A stretch of 64,000 nucleotides of DNA from Azonexus sp. (GCF_023150235.1 NZ_JAKLLH010000013.1:34302-98301), one strand, 5' to 3'; numbered from the stretch's first letter, positions 31,601-43,683 are shown. Numbers and translations are program-made. The notes: generated from the sequence alone by a model not told the origin.

Positions 31601-33039
31601 CGAGGCCTTGCGCAAGATGAGAAAGAGGGCGGGGTCTCCACCGCCCAGAGTTTTCCCGGGTTCATCAAGCCCTGCGGATCGAAAGCCGCCTTGAGCCGGC
31701 GCATCAAGGCCAGTTCCAGCGGCGCCTTGTAATGCTGCAATTCGCCGATCTTCAGCTGGCCGATGCCGTGCTCGGCGGAAATCGACCCGGACAGCGCGTC
31801 GACCGTGTCATGCACGATCCGATTGACCTGCGGCTGCGCGGCGAGGAAGGCGGCATTGTCCTGGGCATCGGCTTTCGACAGGTTGTAATGCAGGTTGCCG
31901 TCGCCGACATGGCCGAAGGCGACCACGCGGATACCGGGGAAGGCTGCCACCAGTGCGCCGTCGGCGCGGCGCAGGAACTCGGGAATCGCCGAGACCGGGA
32001 CCGCGATGTCGTGCTTGATGCTGATGCCTTCGATCTTCTGCGCTTCCGAGATGTTCTCACGCAGCGCCCACAGCGCCTGCGCCTCGCGCTCCGACTGCGC
32101 CAGCACGCCATCGACGACCCGCCCGGCGGCGATCTGCCCCGCCAGCCAGCCTTCAACCGCCGCCGGCGCCGCGTCGGAAAACTCGGCGAGCACGTACCAG
32201 GGGCTGGCCGCCACCGGTCGCCGGGTCTGCGGGATATGTTGCAGGACCAAGCCGAGCGCGACCTCGGAAATCAGCTCGAACACGGTCAACTGCGCGTTAA
32301 AGGCATTTTTGGCGGCCTGCAACAGCGCCACGGCGGCGGCCGGATCAGCGACGTTGAGCCAGCAGGTGCTCTGCCGCTGCGGCAGCGGGAAGAGCTTGAG
32401 CACGGCGGCGGTAATGATCCCGAGCGTGCCTTCAGCGCCGATGAAGCAGTGCTTGAGGTCGTAGCCGGTGTTGTCCTTGCGCAGCCCGCGCAGGCCGTTC
32501 CACACCTCGCCGTCGGGCAGCACCACTTCCAGCCCTAGGGTCAGTTCGCGGGTATTGCCGTAGCGCAGCACCTGCACACCGCCGGCATTGGTCGACAGGT
32601 TGCCGCCGATCTGGCAACTGCCTTCCGAGGCCAGCGCCAGCGGGAACAAACGGCCGGCGGCACGCGCCGCCGCCTGGACTTCGGCCAGGGTGCAGCCGGC
32701 GCCGACGCAAATCGTGTCGTTTTCAGCGTCGACCGTGAAAATGCGCTTGAGCCGCGCCAATGAGATCAGGACCGCGTCACCACCAGCATCCGGCGTTGCC
32801 GCGCCGCACAGGCTGGTGTTGCCACCCTGCGGCAGCATCGGCACGCCGGCGGCGGCGCAGGCGCGCACCACGGCTGCGACTTCAGCGGTATTCGCCGGGC
32901 GCACCACGCAGCGTGCCGCGCCGCGATAACGCCCGCGCCAATCGCTCAGATAGGGCGCGGTGTCGGCGGCGGCGGTCAGTACCTGCTCGGCACCGACAAT
33001 CGCGGCCAGTGCGGCGATCAGGTCAGGCGACCTCGGCAT
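31597..33039 (-). CDS. FAD-linked D-2-hydroxyacid dehydrogenase (GlcD/D2HGDH family)
   Basis: 480 residues: an N-terminal PCMH-type FAD domain ([44 protein letters not shown]) and a C-terminal cap with the [12 protein letters not shown] and EHGIGQ motifs. The family oxidises D-lactate, glycolate or D-2-hydroxyglutarate. The exact substrate cannot be told. Starts at 33039 or 33048 are possible. Both overlap the end of rimO, so the genes are coupled. Confidence 0.88.
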   Translation of the reverse strand: MPRSPDLIAALAAIVGAEQVLTAAADTAPYLSDWRGRYRGAARCVVRPANTAEVAAVVRACAAAGVPMLPQGGNTSLCGAATPDAGGDAVLISLARLKRIFTVDAENDTICVGAGCTLAEVQAAARAAGRLFPLALASEGSCQIGGNLSTNAGGVQVLRYGNTRELTLGLEVVLPDGEVWNGLRGLRKDNTGYDLKHCFIGAEGTLGIITAAVLKLFPLPQRQSTCWLNVADPAAAVALLQAAKNAFNAQLTVFELISEVALGLVLQHIPQTRRPVAASPWYVLAEFSDAAPAAVEGWLAGQIAAGRVVDGVLAQSEREAQALWALRENISEAQKIEGISIKHDIAVPVSAIPEFLRRADGALVAAFPGIRVVAFGHVGDGNLHYNLSKADAQDNAAFLAAQPQVNRIVHDTVDALSGSISAEHGIGQLKIGELQHYKAPLELALMRRLKAAFDPQGLMNPGKLWAVETPPSFSSCARPR

Positions 33040-34336
33040 AGAGGTCATGGTGGTCGGCGTCGATGACCTTGACCTTGAGGAAGTCGCCCGGCTCGGCGTC
33101 GAAATAGCCGTCGAGATAGACCAGGCCGTCGATTTCCGGCGCGTCGGCCTTGGAGCGGGCAATCGTGCCTTCCTCGTCGATTTCGTCGACCAGCACCTCG
33201 ATGACGCTGTCGATCTTGGCCGCCAGCTTGTCGGCGGAAATGTCTTCCTGCACCTGCATCAGCCAGCGGCGGCGGTCTTCGCGCACGCTTTCCGGCAGCA
33301 GCAAGCCAAGTTCGTTGGCGACCGCGCCTTCGACCGGCGAATAGGCAAAGGCGCCGACGCGATCCAGCTTGGCGTCTTCGAGGAACTGGATCAGCTGGTC
33401 GAAATCCTCGTCGGTTTCGCCGGGGAAGCCGGTGATGAAGGTCGAGCGGATCACGATTTCCGGGCAGATCTCACGCCACTTGGCGATCCGCTCCAGGGTG
33501 TTCTCGCTTGATGCCGGACGCTTCATCGCCTTGAGAATCTTCGGGCTGGCGTGCTGGAAAGGCACGTCGAGGTAAGGCAGGATCTTGCCTTCGGCCATCA
33601 GCGGGATCACGTCGTCGACCGAGGGATAGGGATAGACGTAGTGCAGGCGGACCCAGATGCCGAATTGGGCAAGCGCATCACAGAGTTCGCGCAGCCGGGT
33701 CTTGACCGGCTTGCCGCCCCAGAAACCGGTGCGGTATTTGACATCGACGCCATAGGCCGAGGTGTCCTGCGAGATGATCATGATTTCCTTGACCCCGGCG
33801 CGCGCCAGGTTCTCGGCTTCGGCGAGCACGTCGCCGACCGGACGCGAGACCAGCGGCCCGCGCAGGCTGGGGATGATGCAGAAGGTGCAGCTGTGGTTGC
33901 AACCTTCGGAAATCTTCAGGTAGGCGTAGTGATCCGGAGTCAGGCGCACGCCCTGCGGCGGCACCAGATCGGAATACGGGTCGTGCGGCTTGGGCAGATG
34001 CTGGTGCACGATGCCCATCACCTCGTCGGCGGCGTGCGGGCCGGTGACGGCGAGCACCGACGGGTGGGTGCTCTTGACGATGTCGCCCTTGGCGCCAAGG
34101 CAACCGGTGACGATCACCTTGCCGTTTTCGTTGAGGGCCTCGCCAATCGCGTCGAGCGACTCCTCGACGGCGGCGTCGATGAAGCCGCAGGTATTGACGA
34201 TCACCAGATCGGAATCGTGGTAGCTCGACGACAGCTGGTAGCCTTCGGCGCGCAGCTTGGTCAGGATCAATTCGGTATCGGTCGATGCCTTGGGACAGCC
34301 CAGGCTGACAATGCCAACGGTCTTTTCAGTGCTCAT
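33023..34336 (-). CDS. rimO: Ribosomal protein S12 methylthiotransferase RimO
   Basis: 437 residues of the MiaB/RimO radical-SAM family: N-terminal UPF0004 domain ([25 protein letters not shown]), radical-SAM [11 protein letters not shown], and a C-terminal TRAM domain. It adds a methylthio group to Asp of ribosomal protein S12 and uses two [4Fe-4S] clusters. It is followed by the overlapping hydroxyacid dehydrogenase gene. Confidence 0.95.
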   Translation of the reverse strand: MSTEKTVGIVSLGCPKASTDTELILTKLRAEGYQLSSSYHDSDLVIVNTCGFIDAAVEESLDAIGEALNENGKVIVTGCLGAKGDIVKSTHPSVLAVTGPHAADEVMGIVHQHLPKPHDPYSDLVPPQGVRLTPDHYAYLKISEGCNHSCTFCIIPSLRGPLVSRPVGDVLAEAENLARAGVKEIMIISQDTSAYGVDVKYRTGFWGGKPVKTRLRELCDALAQFGIWVRLHYVYPYPSVDDVIPLMAEGKILPYLDVPFQHASPKILKAMKRPASSENTLERIAKWREICPEIVIRSTFITGFPGETDEDFDQLIQFLEDAKLDRVGAFAYSPVEGAVANELGLLLPESVREDRRRWLMQVQEDISADKLAAKIDSVIEVLVDEIDEEGTIARSKADAPEIDGLVYLDGYFDAEPGDFLKVKVIDADHHDLYAEVA

Positions 34337-34353
34337 AATCTTTACTCAATCTC

Positions 34354-34848
34354 TCAATCGTTCTGCGGGTCGGCCGGCTTGCCGGCCTGCTGTTCGGCTT
34401 GCTGCCAGCGGGCGGCGGCGGAATCGTCGCTGTCGCGGGCATCGACCCAGCGGCCGCCGTCGGGGGTGTCTTCCTTCTTCCAGAACGGCGCCCGGGTTTT
34501 CAGGTAGTCCATGATGAATTCGCAGGCGGCAAAAGCTTCGCCGCGATGCGCGCTGCTCACCGCCACCAGCACGATCTGGTCGCAGGGTTTGAGCGGCCCG
34601 ACGCGATGGATCACCAAAGCGTCGTAAATGTTCCAGCGTTGTTTAGCCTCGGCGACGATGGCTTCCAGCGCCTTCTCGGTCATCCCCGGATAATGCTCCA
34701 GGCTCATCGCCGAGACGCTGGCGCCGTCATTCAGGTCGCGCACCAGCCCGAGGAAGCTGGCGACTGCACCAATCCGCGCGTCGCCGGCACGAAACACGGT
34801 CAACTCCGCGCCAAGGTCAAAATCCGCTGTCTGTATCCGTACCGTCAC
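34354..34848 (-). CDS. moaE: Molybdopterin synthase large subunit MoaE
   Basis: 164 residues. Core motifs are ASFLGLVRD, LEHYPGMTEKALEAI, HRVGPLKPCDQIVLVAVSSAHRGEAFAAC and TRAPFWKKED, the last with active-site lysines. MoaE with MoaD converts cPMP to molybdopterin. moaD is not next to it. The C-terminal tail is longer than usual and polar. It lies 17 nt upstream of rimO on the same strand. Confidence 0.93.
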   Translation of the reverse strand: MTVRIQTADFDLGAELTVFRAGDARIGAVASFLGLVRDLNDGASVSAMSLEHYPGMTEKALEAIVAEAKQRWNIYDALVIHRVGPLKPCDQIVLVAVSSAHRGEAFAACEFIMDYLKTRAPFWKKEDTPDGGRWVDARDSDDSAAARWQQAEQQAGKPADPQND

Positions 34849-34852
34849 GTTC

Positions 34853-34920
34853 GTGGTTCGCTGTTAGTGGTTGGTGCTTAGCCCTGGGGCGCTCGCTGCC
34901 GATCACGGACAGCGAACCAC
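34853..34920. repeat. 12-bp inverted repeat between moaE and prfC
   Basis: GTGGTTCGCTGT (34853-34864) and its exact complement ACAGCGAACCAC (34909-34920) enclose 44 nt, within the 81-nt gap between prfC and moaE. It could form a long hairpin in the prfC 3' end or the moaE leader. Confidence 0.6.
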
Positions 34921-34929
34921 CCCGCAGGA

Positions 34930-36516
<1,587 letters not shown>

Positions 36517-36552
36517 GGCGGCAAGAGGCTGAAAGCAGGAAAAAACCCTGCA

Positions 36553-37275
36553 TTATACCTTCGCCGGCAGGACCGCCCGGTAAAGTTCCCGACTGGCGTA
36601 GGCTAGCCAGGGCAGGGTCAGCGGCAGCAGGGGCAACAGCAAGGCACTGCCGATGAGGACGCTTCCCAGCAAGGCGCCCCAGAGCAGCGCCAGAGGCAGG
36701 CGCGAGAAAACCACGCGCACGCTGGTCGCCACCGCCTCGACCAAGCCGCAGCGCCGCTCGCAAAGCAAGGGCACGGCAAAGGCCGAAACCGTGTACAAGA
36801 GGAGTGCGACGACCAGGCCGGACAAGGCCGACCAGCGCACGAAACGTTCGACACCGGCCGCTTCCCAGCCCGACACCGGCTCGCCACCGACCATGTAGGC
36901 ATAGAGAATCGCGGCATCGGTGACAAAAATCATGAACAAGAGGGCACAGACCAGCGACAGCACCCAGAGCGCCGGAGAGGCTGCGCGAAAACCGGCCAGG
37001 ACAGCGGCAATATCGGCATGCCCCCTCGTTTCCCAGGCACGGGCGATACCGAAAAACCCGGCGAGAAAAACCGGCCCAAGCAACATGAAGGCCCCCGCCG
37101 CCGCGAACATGAACGGCGCCCAGCCCTGCCAGAGCAGCAAGCCGCCGATCAAGGCGCCGCCGCCGACGAAAAGCAGCGAGTAAAGCACACTCACCGTGCG
37201 CGTGGCACGGGCAATCCGCCAGCCACCTTGCAAGGCCTGGCGCAGGGTGGAAAACTCGTAAGACTGAAAGTGCAT
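36553..37275 (-). CDS. DUF2189-like integral membrane protein
   Basis: 240 residues with about six membrane helices. The N-terminal ALQGGWRIARAT and GPVFLAGFFGIARAWE patterns match the DUF2189 (BPSS1780) family of unknown function. It lies upstream of prfC on the same strand with a 36-nt gap. The start at 37275 precedes YEFSTLRQAL, in line with the family. Confidence 0.75.
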   Translation of the reverse strand: MHFQSYEFSTLRQALQGGWRIARATRTVSVLYSLLFVGGGALIGGLLLWQGWAPFMFAAAGAFMLLGPVFLAGFFGIARAWETRGHADIAAVLAGFRAASPALWVLSLVCALLFMIFVTDAAILYAYMVGGEPVSGWEAAGVERFVRWSALSGLVVALLLYTVSAFAVPLLCERRCGLVEAVATSVRVVFSRLPLALLWGALLGSVLIGSALLLPLLPLTLPWLAYASRELYRAVLPAKV

Positions 37276-37375
37276 CGACCGGCCCGCTCCTCTGATTTCC
37301 CGGACATCCCCGCAAGCATGCCGGGAGCAAAGGCGCAGGCTAGCGCCGGCCACAAGCCGTCGGCTGCGATACAGA

Positions 37376-37759
37376 TCAATTTCCGGCGTTTTCGTCGCTG
37401 GCAGCGAGCAGCCGGGTGCACTCGTCCATGATCGCCTCGCCGATGGCTGAATGGTAATTGCGGTCGAGCGATTCCATCATTTCATGCGCGGTGAACAAGC
37501 CGGCTTCGCGCGAGACGCTGTCGGCCACCTGCCGCGCCAGGGCATCGCCGAGTTCGGCCAGGCGCTTGCGCTCGCCCTGGCCCAGGCTGCGCTGCGAACG
37601 CGCCAGCCATTCGGCGCAAAGGCTGGCGCCCTGATTCACGGTCAACCACTGCCCGTGCTCGTAATAGGCGCTCAGCGCTTCGGCGACCAGCGCGTAGATC
37701 AGCGCCAGACGGGTGCCCTTGTCTTCAGCGGGCAGGTGTTCGGTTTTTTTCAGCAGCAT
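37376..37759 (-). CDS. Small soluble helical protein of unknown function
   Basis: 127 residues, helical, with no signal peptide. No family was recognised. It is the last gene in line with the metal-efflux operon, 114 nt downstream of the DUF411 gene, but its sequence shows no metal motifs, so membership in the operon is uncertain. Confidence 0.6.
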   Translation of the reverse strand: MLLKKTEHLPAEDKGTRLALIYALVAEALSAYYEHGQWLTVNQGASLCAEWLARSQRSLGQGERKRLAELGDALARQVADSVSREAGLFTAHEMMESLDRNYHSAIGEAIMDECTRLLAASDENAGN

Positions 37760-37873
37760 GCGGCAGGTCGGGAGAGAAACGGCGGCAGTATAGCGGCAGC
37801 CGTCCGCCGGCGCAGGCTGCAAATGCCCGCTCGGCAGCAGCGGGCGAGCGCCCCGCCCCCGGTTGTCCGCGCT

Positions 37874-38338
37874 TCAGCGATGGCTGGCAAAGACCCGGCT
37901 GCTGCCGTCGCGGTTCACCAGCAGGACGTCGTAGGCATCGCGACGGCCGCGATAGGCCGGGCCGTCCATCCCCGGCGCACCGACCGGCATGCCCGGTGCG
38001 GCAATCCCGAGCGCCTTGGGTTTTTCTTTCAACAGGCGGCGGATATCGGCCGCCGGGACATGGCCTTCGACGACGTAAGCGCCGACCAGCGCGGTATGGC
38101 AGGAGCCGTAACGTTCGGGCAGGCCGAGGCGCTGACGTGCCGCCTGGTTGCCCTGGTTGAAGACGCGAACGGCGTAACCTTCGCCTTCGAGATGGTCGAT
38201 CCAGTCCTGGCAACAACCGCAATTCGGGTCTTTCCAGACGTCGACCGTGATTTTCTGCGTATTGGCCAGGGCCGGCAGCGTCGCGAGCGCCAGCAGGCCG
38301 CCGAGCAAACGGCGGCGGAAAGGTGAAGACAAGGACAT
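37874..38338 (-). CDS. DUF411 periplasmic metal-binding protein
   Basis: 154 residues. An arginine-rich export signal (FRRRLLGGLLALA, ending near PALAN) precedes a DUF411 domain with DPNCGCCQDWIDHL, SCHTALVG and EGHVPA. DUF411 proteins bind copper-like metals and are often encoded in metal-resistance operons. Its place downstream of the RND genes supports a periplasmic metal-binding role. Confidence 0.85.
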   Translation of the reverse strand: MSLSSPFRRRLLGGLLALATLPALANTQKITVDVWKDPNCGCCQDWIDHLEGEGYAVRVFNQGNQAARQRLGLPERYGSCHTALVGAYVVEGHVPAADIRRLLKEKPKALGIAAPGMPVGAPGMDGPAYRGRRDAYDVLLVNRDGSSRVFASHR

Positions 38339-38411
38339 CGCAATACTCCCGAGAAAACAGATTCAAAATCTGGCCGGCGGCGGCCTGGGCAGCCCAAGCC
38401 GCCGCCTCGGC

Positions 38412-38795
38412 TTATTTGGCGACGGTGCGCGCCTGCAGCGGCTTCCGGCCCGGCAACTGAACCTGGAGCAGCAGTTTGGCGCCGGCCACATAGGCCCCCT
38501 GCCCTTCAAGGCGGTTATCGCCCGCCGGTTTGAGCTCGCTATCGCTCTTCTCGCCACCGGCCAGGATGTTCAGCTTGCCGCTGGCACCGGCGGTGGTGAC
38601 TGGTTTTCCATGTTCGGAGACGTAGACCGTGATTTTTCCAGCCTTGGCGACCAGCTCGAATTCGACCTCGCCGGCCTCGGCGACGACGCCGCCGTACTGC
38701 GGCTGACCATGATCGGCGTGGGCGTGGGCATGGCTCAGCGGCAGATTCAGGGCAATCAGGCTGGCTGCCACGGTCAACAGGGTTTTTGCATGCAT
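38412..38795 (-). CDS. His-rich periplasmic protein of the RND efflux operon
   Basis: 127 residues: a signal peptide, then a His-rich mature N-terminus (HAHAHADHG) and a beta-rich domain (EVEFELVAKAGKITVYV, GKLNILAGGEK). Such small proteins accompany CusBA/CzcBA pumps and may be metal chaperones. It starts 23 nt after the pump gene stop. No enzyme motif is present. Confidence 0.75.
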   Translation of the reverse strand: MHAKTLLTVAASLIALNLPLSHAHAHADHGQPQYGGVVAEAGEVEFELVAKAGKITVYVSEHGKPVTTAGASGKLNILAGGEKSDSELKPAGDNRLEGQGAYVAGAKLLLQVQLPGRKPLQARTVAK

Positions 38796-38818
38796 TTTCA
38801 GACTCCTTGATGAATAAA

Positions 38819-41800
38819 TCAGAAATTGTCGTCGCCGCCTTCGGCGAGCAGACGTTCGGCAGGTTTGCGGCCAAACAGCCAGAACAGCGCCGGGGTGACG
38901 AAGGTATCGAGCAGGGTCGAACTGACCAGCCCGGAGAAGATCACCACCGCCACCGGATGCAGGATTTCGGTGCCCGGCTGCTCGGCCTCGAAGAGCAGCG
39001 GCGCCAGCGCAAAGGCGGCGACCAGCGCGGTCATCAGCACCGGCGCCAGGCGCTCCAGCGAGCCGCGCACGATCATCGGCACACCGAAGACCTCGCCCTC
39101 GAAGCGCATCAGGTTGAGGTAATGGCTGATCTTGAGGATGCCGTTGCGGGTGGCAATCCCGGCCAGCGTGATGAAGCCGATCAGCGCCGCGACCGACAGC
39201 GGCTGTCCCGACAGCCACAGGCCGATCACGCTGCCGACCAGCGCCAAGGGCACATTAGCCATGATCAGCGAGGCGAGCACGGCGGAACGGTAGCGGCTGT
39301 AGAGGACCATGAAGATCAGCAGCGCCGAGCCCAGCGCCAACAGGGAAATCAGCCGCGCTGCCTCTTCCTGCGCCTGGAACTGGCCGCCGAGGGTGATGAA
39401 ATACCCCTCCGGCAAGGGGAAGGCGGCGACCGCGCCGCGCAACTCGTCGACCACGTCGGACAAGGCCCGGCCCTGGACGTTGGCCGAGATCACGATCCGC
39501 CGCCGGCCTTCATCGCGGGTGATCTGATTCGGCCCATCGGCGTCCTCAATGCTGGCCAGCTTGGACAGCGGCACACGGCCGCCTGGAGTTTCGATCAGCA
39601 GCTTGTCCAGCCCTTCCAGCGAGCGCCCGCGTTCCGGCAGGCGGACGACGAGATCGAAACGGCGGTTGCCCTCGACGATCTGGGTCACCTTCTCGCCATC
39701 GACCAGGGTCTGCAGGCTGCGCGTCAGCTGCGCGGTCGAGATGCCGTAGCGGGCGGCGGCGTCGAAATCGACGCGGACCTTGATCTGCGGCGCCAGCACC
39801 TGCTTTTCGATTTCCAGGTCGGCCATGCCGGGAATCTGCGCCAGCCGCTCGCGCAGCAATCCGGCCTGCGACCGTAGCGTATCGAGATCCTCGCCGAACA
39901 GCTTGATCGCGATCTGCGCGCGCACGCCGGAGAGCATGTGGTCGATGCGGTGGGCAATCGGCTGGCCGAGGCTGAGACTGGCCGGCAGGTCCTTGAGGCG
40001 CTGACGGATGTCGGCATAGACCGCCTCCTTGGGCCGCCCGCCGGGCTTGAGCTTGATCTCGAACTCGGTCACATGCACGCCTTCGGCATGTTCGTCGAGT
40101 TCGGCGCGGCCGGTCCGCCGCCCCATGTGCTCGATTTCCGGCAGGCCGCGCAGGGCTTGCTCGGCCGCACTGGCGATGCGGATCGACTCGGACAGCGTCG
40201 CCCCCGGATTGAGGCGCAGGCCGAGGGTGATCGAGCCTTCGTTGAAGGGCGGCAGGAAGGTGGTCGGGAAAAACGGCACCGCCGCCGTCGCCACCGCCAC
40301 CGCCAGCGCCGCCGCCGCGACCGGCCCCTTCGGCGCCGCCAGCACGGCCTGCAAAGCGCGCTGGTAATGCCCCTTGAGCCAGCGCAGCAGCCGGGTTTCC
40401 CCATGCGCCTCGCGGACCAGGGCCGGCAGCAGCAAGGAAGACAGCACCGGCGTCACCAGCACCGAGACCGCCAGCGAAGCCAGGATTGCAACGATGTAGG
40501 CGACGCCGAGCGGCACGAACAAGCGGCCTTCGATCCCCGGCAGCGCGAATAGCGGCACGAAGACCAGGGCGATGATCAGGGTCGCGTAGACAATCGCGGT
40601 GCGCACTTCCAGCGAGGCGGCGATCACCGTTTCGCGCAGCGAGTAGGCGACACCGCTGGCTGCCTTTTCTTTCAAGCGGCGCAGGATGTTCTCGACATCG
40701 ACCACCGCATCGTCAACCAGCTCGCCGATGGCAATCGCCAGCCCGCCCAGGGTCATGGTGTTGATCGACAGCCCCAGCCATTTGAAGACCAGGATCGCGG
40801 TCAGGATAGACAGCGGGATCGCAGTCAACGAAATCAGCATGGTGCGGAAGTTGCCGAGGAAGAAGAAGAGGACGCCGGCGACGAAGCACGAGGCGAGCAG
40901 CAGCTTCATCTGCAGGTTGCCAAGCGAGGCCTCGATGAAATCGGCCTGGCGGAAGATCACCTGCGGCGCGCTCATCCCGGCCGGGACGCTGGTCTTCAGT
41001 TCGGCGAGCGCATTTTCCAGGCGCCGGGTGAGGTCGACCGTGTCGGCCGTCGGCTGCTTCTGGATGCTCAGGATCACCGCCGGCGTCCCGCCCTCGGCGT
41101 CGGCAAAACCGCCGTCGCCGCGCTTGATCGCGGCCGCGAAGCCGACTTCGGCGACCTGCCGGAGCAGGATCGGTTGGTAACCGGTCGCCGATTCGCGCGA
41201 GGTCAGCGCCAGGTTGCGAAGATCGTCGAGGCGGGCGCTGCGGCCGAGGTGGCGGATCAGATACTCGCGACCATTGAGTTCGAGGAAGCCGCCCGAGGTG
41301 TTGGCGGCAAAGCCGCGCACCGCGTCCTCGATCTGTGCCAGCGAGATGCCCAGCGTCGCCATTTTCTGGGTATCCGGCTGCACCTGAAACTGGCGCACCT
41401 CGCCACCGATCGGGATCACCTGCGAGACGCCGGCAATCGCCATCAGCCGGGGCCGCAGCACCCAGTCGGCGTATTCGCGGGCGGCCTTGGGGTCGGCTTC
41501 GACGCCGGGCTGCGCGCCGCGAATCGGGATCGCCACCAGCATGATCTCGCCCATGATCGACGACACCGGCCCCATGCGCGGCACGGCGCCGGGCGGCAGC
41601 GTCGCCTCCATTGCCGTCAGCCGTTCGCTGACCATCTGGCGGGCGCGATAGACGTCGACGTTCCAATCGAAGGTGAGATAAACGAAGGACAGGCCGGCGC
41701 TCGAAATCGAGCGCACGTTGGCGATCCCGGGCAGGCCGCTCATCGCGGTTTCGAGCGGGAAGCTGAGCAATTGCTCGACCTCCTCCGGCGCCATGCCGCC

Positions 41801-41959
41801 GGCCTCGGTCATCACCGTCACCGTCGGCTTGTTGAGGTCGGGAAAGACATCGACCGGCAGGCGGGTCGCCTGCACGGCGCCCCAGACCATCAGCACCGCC
41901 GCCGCGACCAGGACGAACAGGCGGCTGCCCAGACTTTTTTCGACTAACCATTGAAACAT
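38819..41959 (-). CDS. Heavy-metal RND efflux pump, inner-membrane transporter (CusA/CzcA family)
   Basis: 1046 residues with the RND layout: TM1, a large periplasmic porter domain, TM2-6, a second porter domain and TM7-12. The N-terminal PVDVFPDLNKPTVTVMTEAGGMAPEE-type block (here seen as LPVDVFPDLNKPTV) and the TM4 motif IGELVDDAVVDVENI with acidic residues belong to heavy-metal efflux pumps. Metal choice (Cu/Ag or Zn/Co/Cd) cannot be fixed from sequence alone. It lies 9 nt after the adaptor gene. Confidence 0.93.
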   Translation of the reverse strand: MFQWLVEKSLGSRLFVLVAAAVLMVWGAVQATRLPVDVFPDLNKPTVTVMTEAGGMAPEEVEQLLSFPLETAMSGLPGIANVRSISSAGLSFVYLTFDWNVDVYRARQMVSERLTAMEATLPPGAVPRMGPVSSIMGEIMLVAIPIRGAQPGVEADPKAAREYADWVLRPRLMAIAGVSQVIPIGGEVRQFQVQPDTQKMATLGISLAQIEDAVRGFAANTSGGFLELNGREYLIRHLGRSARLDDLRNLALTSRESATGYQPILLRQVAEVGFAAAIKRGDGGFADAEGGTPAVILSIQKQPTADTVDLTRRLENALAELKTSVPAGMSAPQVIFRQADFIEASLGNLQMKLLLASCFVAGVLFFFLGNFRTMLISLTAIPLSILTAILVFKWLGLSINTMTLGGLAIAIGELVDDAVVDVENILRRLKEKAASGVAYSLRETVIAASLEVRTAIVYATLIIALVFVPLFALPGIEGRLFVPLGVAYIVAILASLAVSVLVTPVLSSLLLPALVREAHGETRLLRWLKGHYQRALQAVLAAPKGPVAAAALAVAVATAAVPFFPTTFLPPFNEGSITLGLRLNPGATLSESIRIASAAEQALRGLPEIEHMGRRTGRAELDEHAEGVHVTEFEIKLKPGGRPKEAVYADIRQRLKDLPASLSLGQPIAHRIDHMLSGVRAQIAIKLFGEDLDTLRSQAGLLRERLAQIPGMADLEIEKQVLAPQIKVRVDFDAAARYGISTAQLTRSLQTLVDGEKVTQIVEGNRRFDLVVRLPERGRSLEGLDKLLIETPGGRVPLSKLASIEDADGPNQITRDEGRRRIVISANVQGRALSDVVDELRGAVAAFPLPEGYFITLGGQFQAQEEAARLISLLALGSALLIFMVLYSRYRSAVLASLIMANVPLALVGSVIGLWLSGQPLSVAALIGFITLAGIATRNGILKISHYLNLMRFEGEVFGVPMIVRGSLERLAPVLMTALVAAFALAPLLFEAEQPGTEILHPVAVVIFSGLVSSTLLDTFVTPALFWLFGRKPAERLLAEGGDDNF

Positions 41960-41968
41960 GGTCGGCTC

Positions 41969-43132
41969 CTAGCGAATCTGCGCGATCAGGCTGGCGCCCT
42001 GCACCACCACTCGCTCGCCAGCCCGAATTCCCGCATTGGGGCCGGCAGTGACCAGCACGCGCACGCCATCGAGCGGCTCGCTACGGATCGGCCGCGCCTC
42101 GAAACGCTCAGGCGCGGTCTTGACCCAGGCCACGATCTGGTTGGCGCTGTTGCGGGTCAGCGCACTGGCCGGCAGCGGGATGCCATTCACGGTCGACTTC
42201 AATTTCACCTGGATTTTCACTGGCAAACCGAGTGGCAAGGCCAGCGCCGCGCCGGCCGAGTGATTCTCGAAAATCAGCGGCAAGGCCTGTTCGCGCAGAC
42301 GTCGTGGCGCACCAACGAAACTCAGCGCAATCGCCCGCTGCTCGGCACCGTCGCCGACCGCGACGGTCGCTGCCACGACCTGATCGAGTGGAATCGGATC
42401 AAAGGCGGTGGCTTCGATGTGCAGGCTGTCGGGGTCGATCACCTCGAAGATCAACTCCTTGGGCTCGACCACCTGCCCGACCACCGCATTGCTTGCGGCG
42501 AGCACGCCGCCGACCGGCGCGATCAGCGCCTCGCGCCCGGAGAGGCCGCCACCGACTGCGGCGATCCGCCCCTTGAGGCTGGCGACCTCGGTTTCGGCGG
42601 TATCGATATCCTTCTTCGGCACGGTATCGGCCAGCTCCTGGAGCCGGGCGACGCGCTTCTCGGCGAGGCCGAGGCTGGCCTTCAGCTCGGCCAGCAGCGC
42701 CGACTGGTTGGCACGCTCGATGGCGCCGGAGGCCGGCACCACCCAGGCCAGGACTTCGCCCTTTTTCACCTTGCTGCCGGCGGCCGGCAGGCCGTGCGGC
42801 CCGGCGGCTTCGATCCGCCCCGGAATCATCGCCTGGACGCGACCGCCGACGTGCGGATCCATGATCACCCGGCCCGGCAGTTCGAGCGTGCGCGGCAGGC
42901 TTTCCTCGGCCACGCGTGCCGTCAATACCCCCATCCCGCGCTGCGCCGACTTGGGTAAAAAGACCGCGCCGTCGGGCAGGCGCTGCGGCGCATTGCCGGG
43001 GGCCAGCTGGTTTTTCTGCTCGTCGCCGTGATCATGGCCTTCGTGCGCGGCCAGCGGCAGCGCGAATCCCGCAAGCAGCGCAGCGGTCAATAGCACGGCG
43101 CTTGCCCGCGACAGTTCGAGAACGTTTTTCAT
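41969..43132 (-). CDS. RND efflux periplasmic adaptor (CusB/CzcB family)
   Basis: 387 residues: a signal peptide and then a His-rich HEGHDHGD start, a barrel-sandwich domain around PGRVIMDPHVGGRVQAMIPGRIE (read as short blocks GRVIMDP and GGRVQAMIPG), a coiled hairpin (about 150-200), and beta-barrel and membrane-proximal domains. It bridges the inner-membrane pump and the outer-membrane channel. ATG 43132 overlaps the upstream stop by 4 nt. Confidence 0.92.
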   Translation of the reverse strand: MKNVLELSRASAVLLTAALLAGFALPLAAHEGHDHGDEQKNQLAPGNAPQRLPDGAVFLPKSAQRGMGVLTARVAEESLPRTLELPGRVIMDPHVGGRVQAMIPGRIEAAGPHGLPAAGSKVKKGEVLAWVVPASGAIERANQSALLAELKASLGLAEKRVARLQELADTVPKKDIDTAETEVASLKGRIAAVGGGLSGREALIAPVGGVLAASNAVVGQVVEPKELIFEVIDPDSLHIEATAFDPIPLDQVVAATVAVGDGAEQRAIALSFVGAPRRLREQALPLIFENHSAGAALALPLGLPVKIQVKLKSTVNGIPLPASALTRNSANQIVAWVKTAPERFEARPIRSEPLDGVRVLVTAGPNAGIRAGERVVVQGASLIAQIR

Positions 43133-43671
43133 GCCACACCTCCACGACGCTGGCGCCGCAGGCGCTGCCACCCCCAGCGCAAGGCCAGAGCGCCGAGCAA
43201 GAAGCCGGGCAAAGCCCAAAGTACACCGCCCAAGCCGCTGCCCGGGGCCAATGCCACGGTCAACGCCGTCTCGGGGCCATTTTCAACCTGAAGTTCGCCG
43301 GCCAGCAGGTCGCTGTCCGTGCCGGCGATCAAGGTCAGCGCCAGCGGATGATGGCCGACGGCACGCAGGGGCTGCAGCCACTCGCGGTCGGCGATCAGGT
43401 AATCGCCCTGCTCCGGGCGAAACAGCGCCTGGGCAGTTTTGCCGTCGCGCTCGACTTCCAGTGTCGCGCCGAGCACCGGCGCATTACTGTCGGCACGGTC
43501 AACCCACCAGACCAAGCCTTCTTCGTTCAGGCGGCCAACCGCCTCGAAGGACTCGCTCTCCATGACCACCAGCGGCGTTGCCGCCGGGGTCGCCGCCGGC
43601 ACGGTGCCGGCCAGCACCGGCCGGGACAGCAGCCCAACCACGGTCAACGCCAAAAAAAGCCAAAATTTCAT
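43129..43671 (-). CDS. Exported protein with C-terminal membrane helix in the RND operon
   Basis: 180 residues: a signal peptide (cleaved near VLAGT), a beta-rich middle and a C-terminal transmembrane helix (about 146-166) followed by an Arg-rich cytoplasmic tail. It has no recognised family. It sits between the channel and adaptor genes with 12-nt and overlapping junctions, so it is likely part of the metal-efflux system. Confidence 0.7.
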   Translation of the reverse strand: MKFWLFLALTVVGLLSRPVLAGTVPAATPAATPLVVMESESFEAVGRLNEEGLVWWVDRADSNAPVLGATLEVERDGKTAQALFRPEQGDYLIADREWLQPLRAVGHHPLALTLIAGTDSDLLAGELQVENGPETALTVALAPGSGLGGVLWALPGFLLGALALRWGWQRLRRQRRGGVA

Positions 43672-43683
43672 TTCGTTTGCTCC

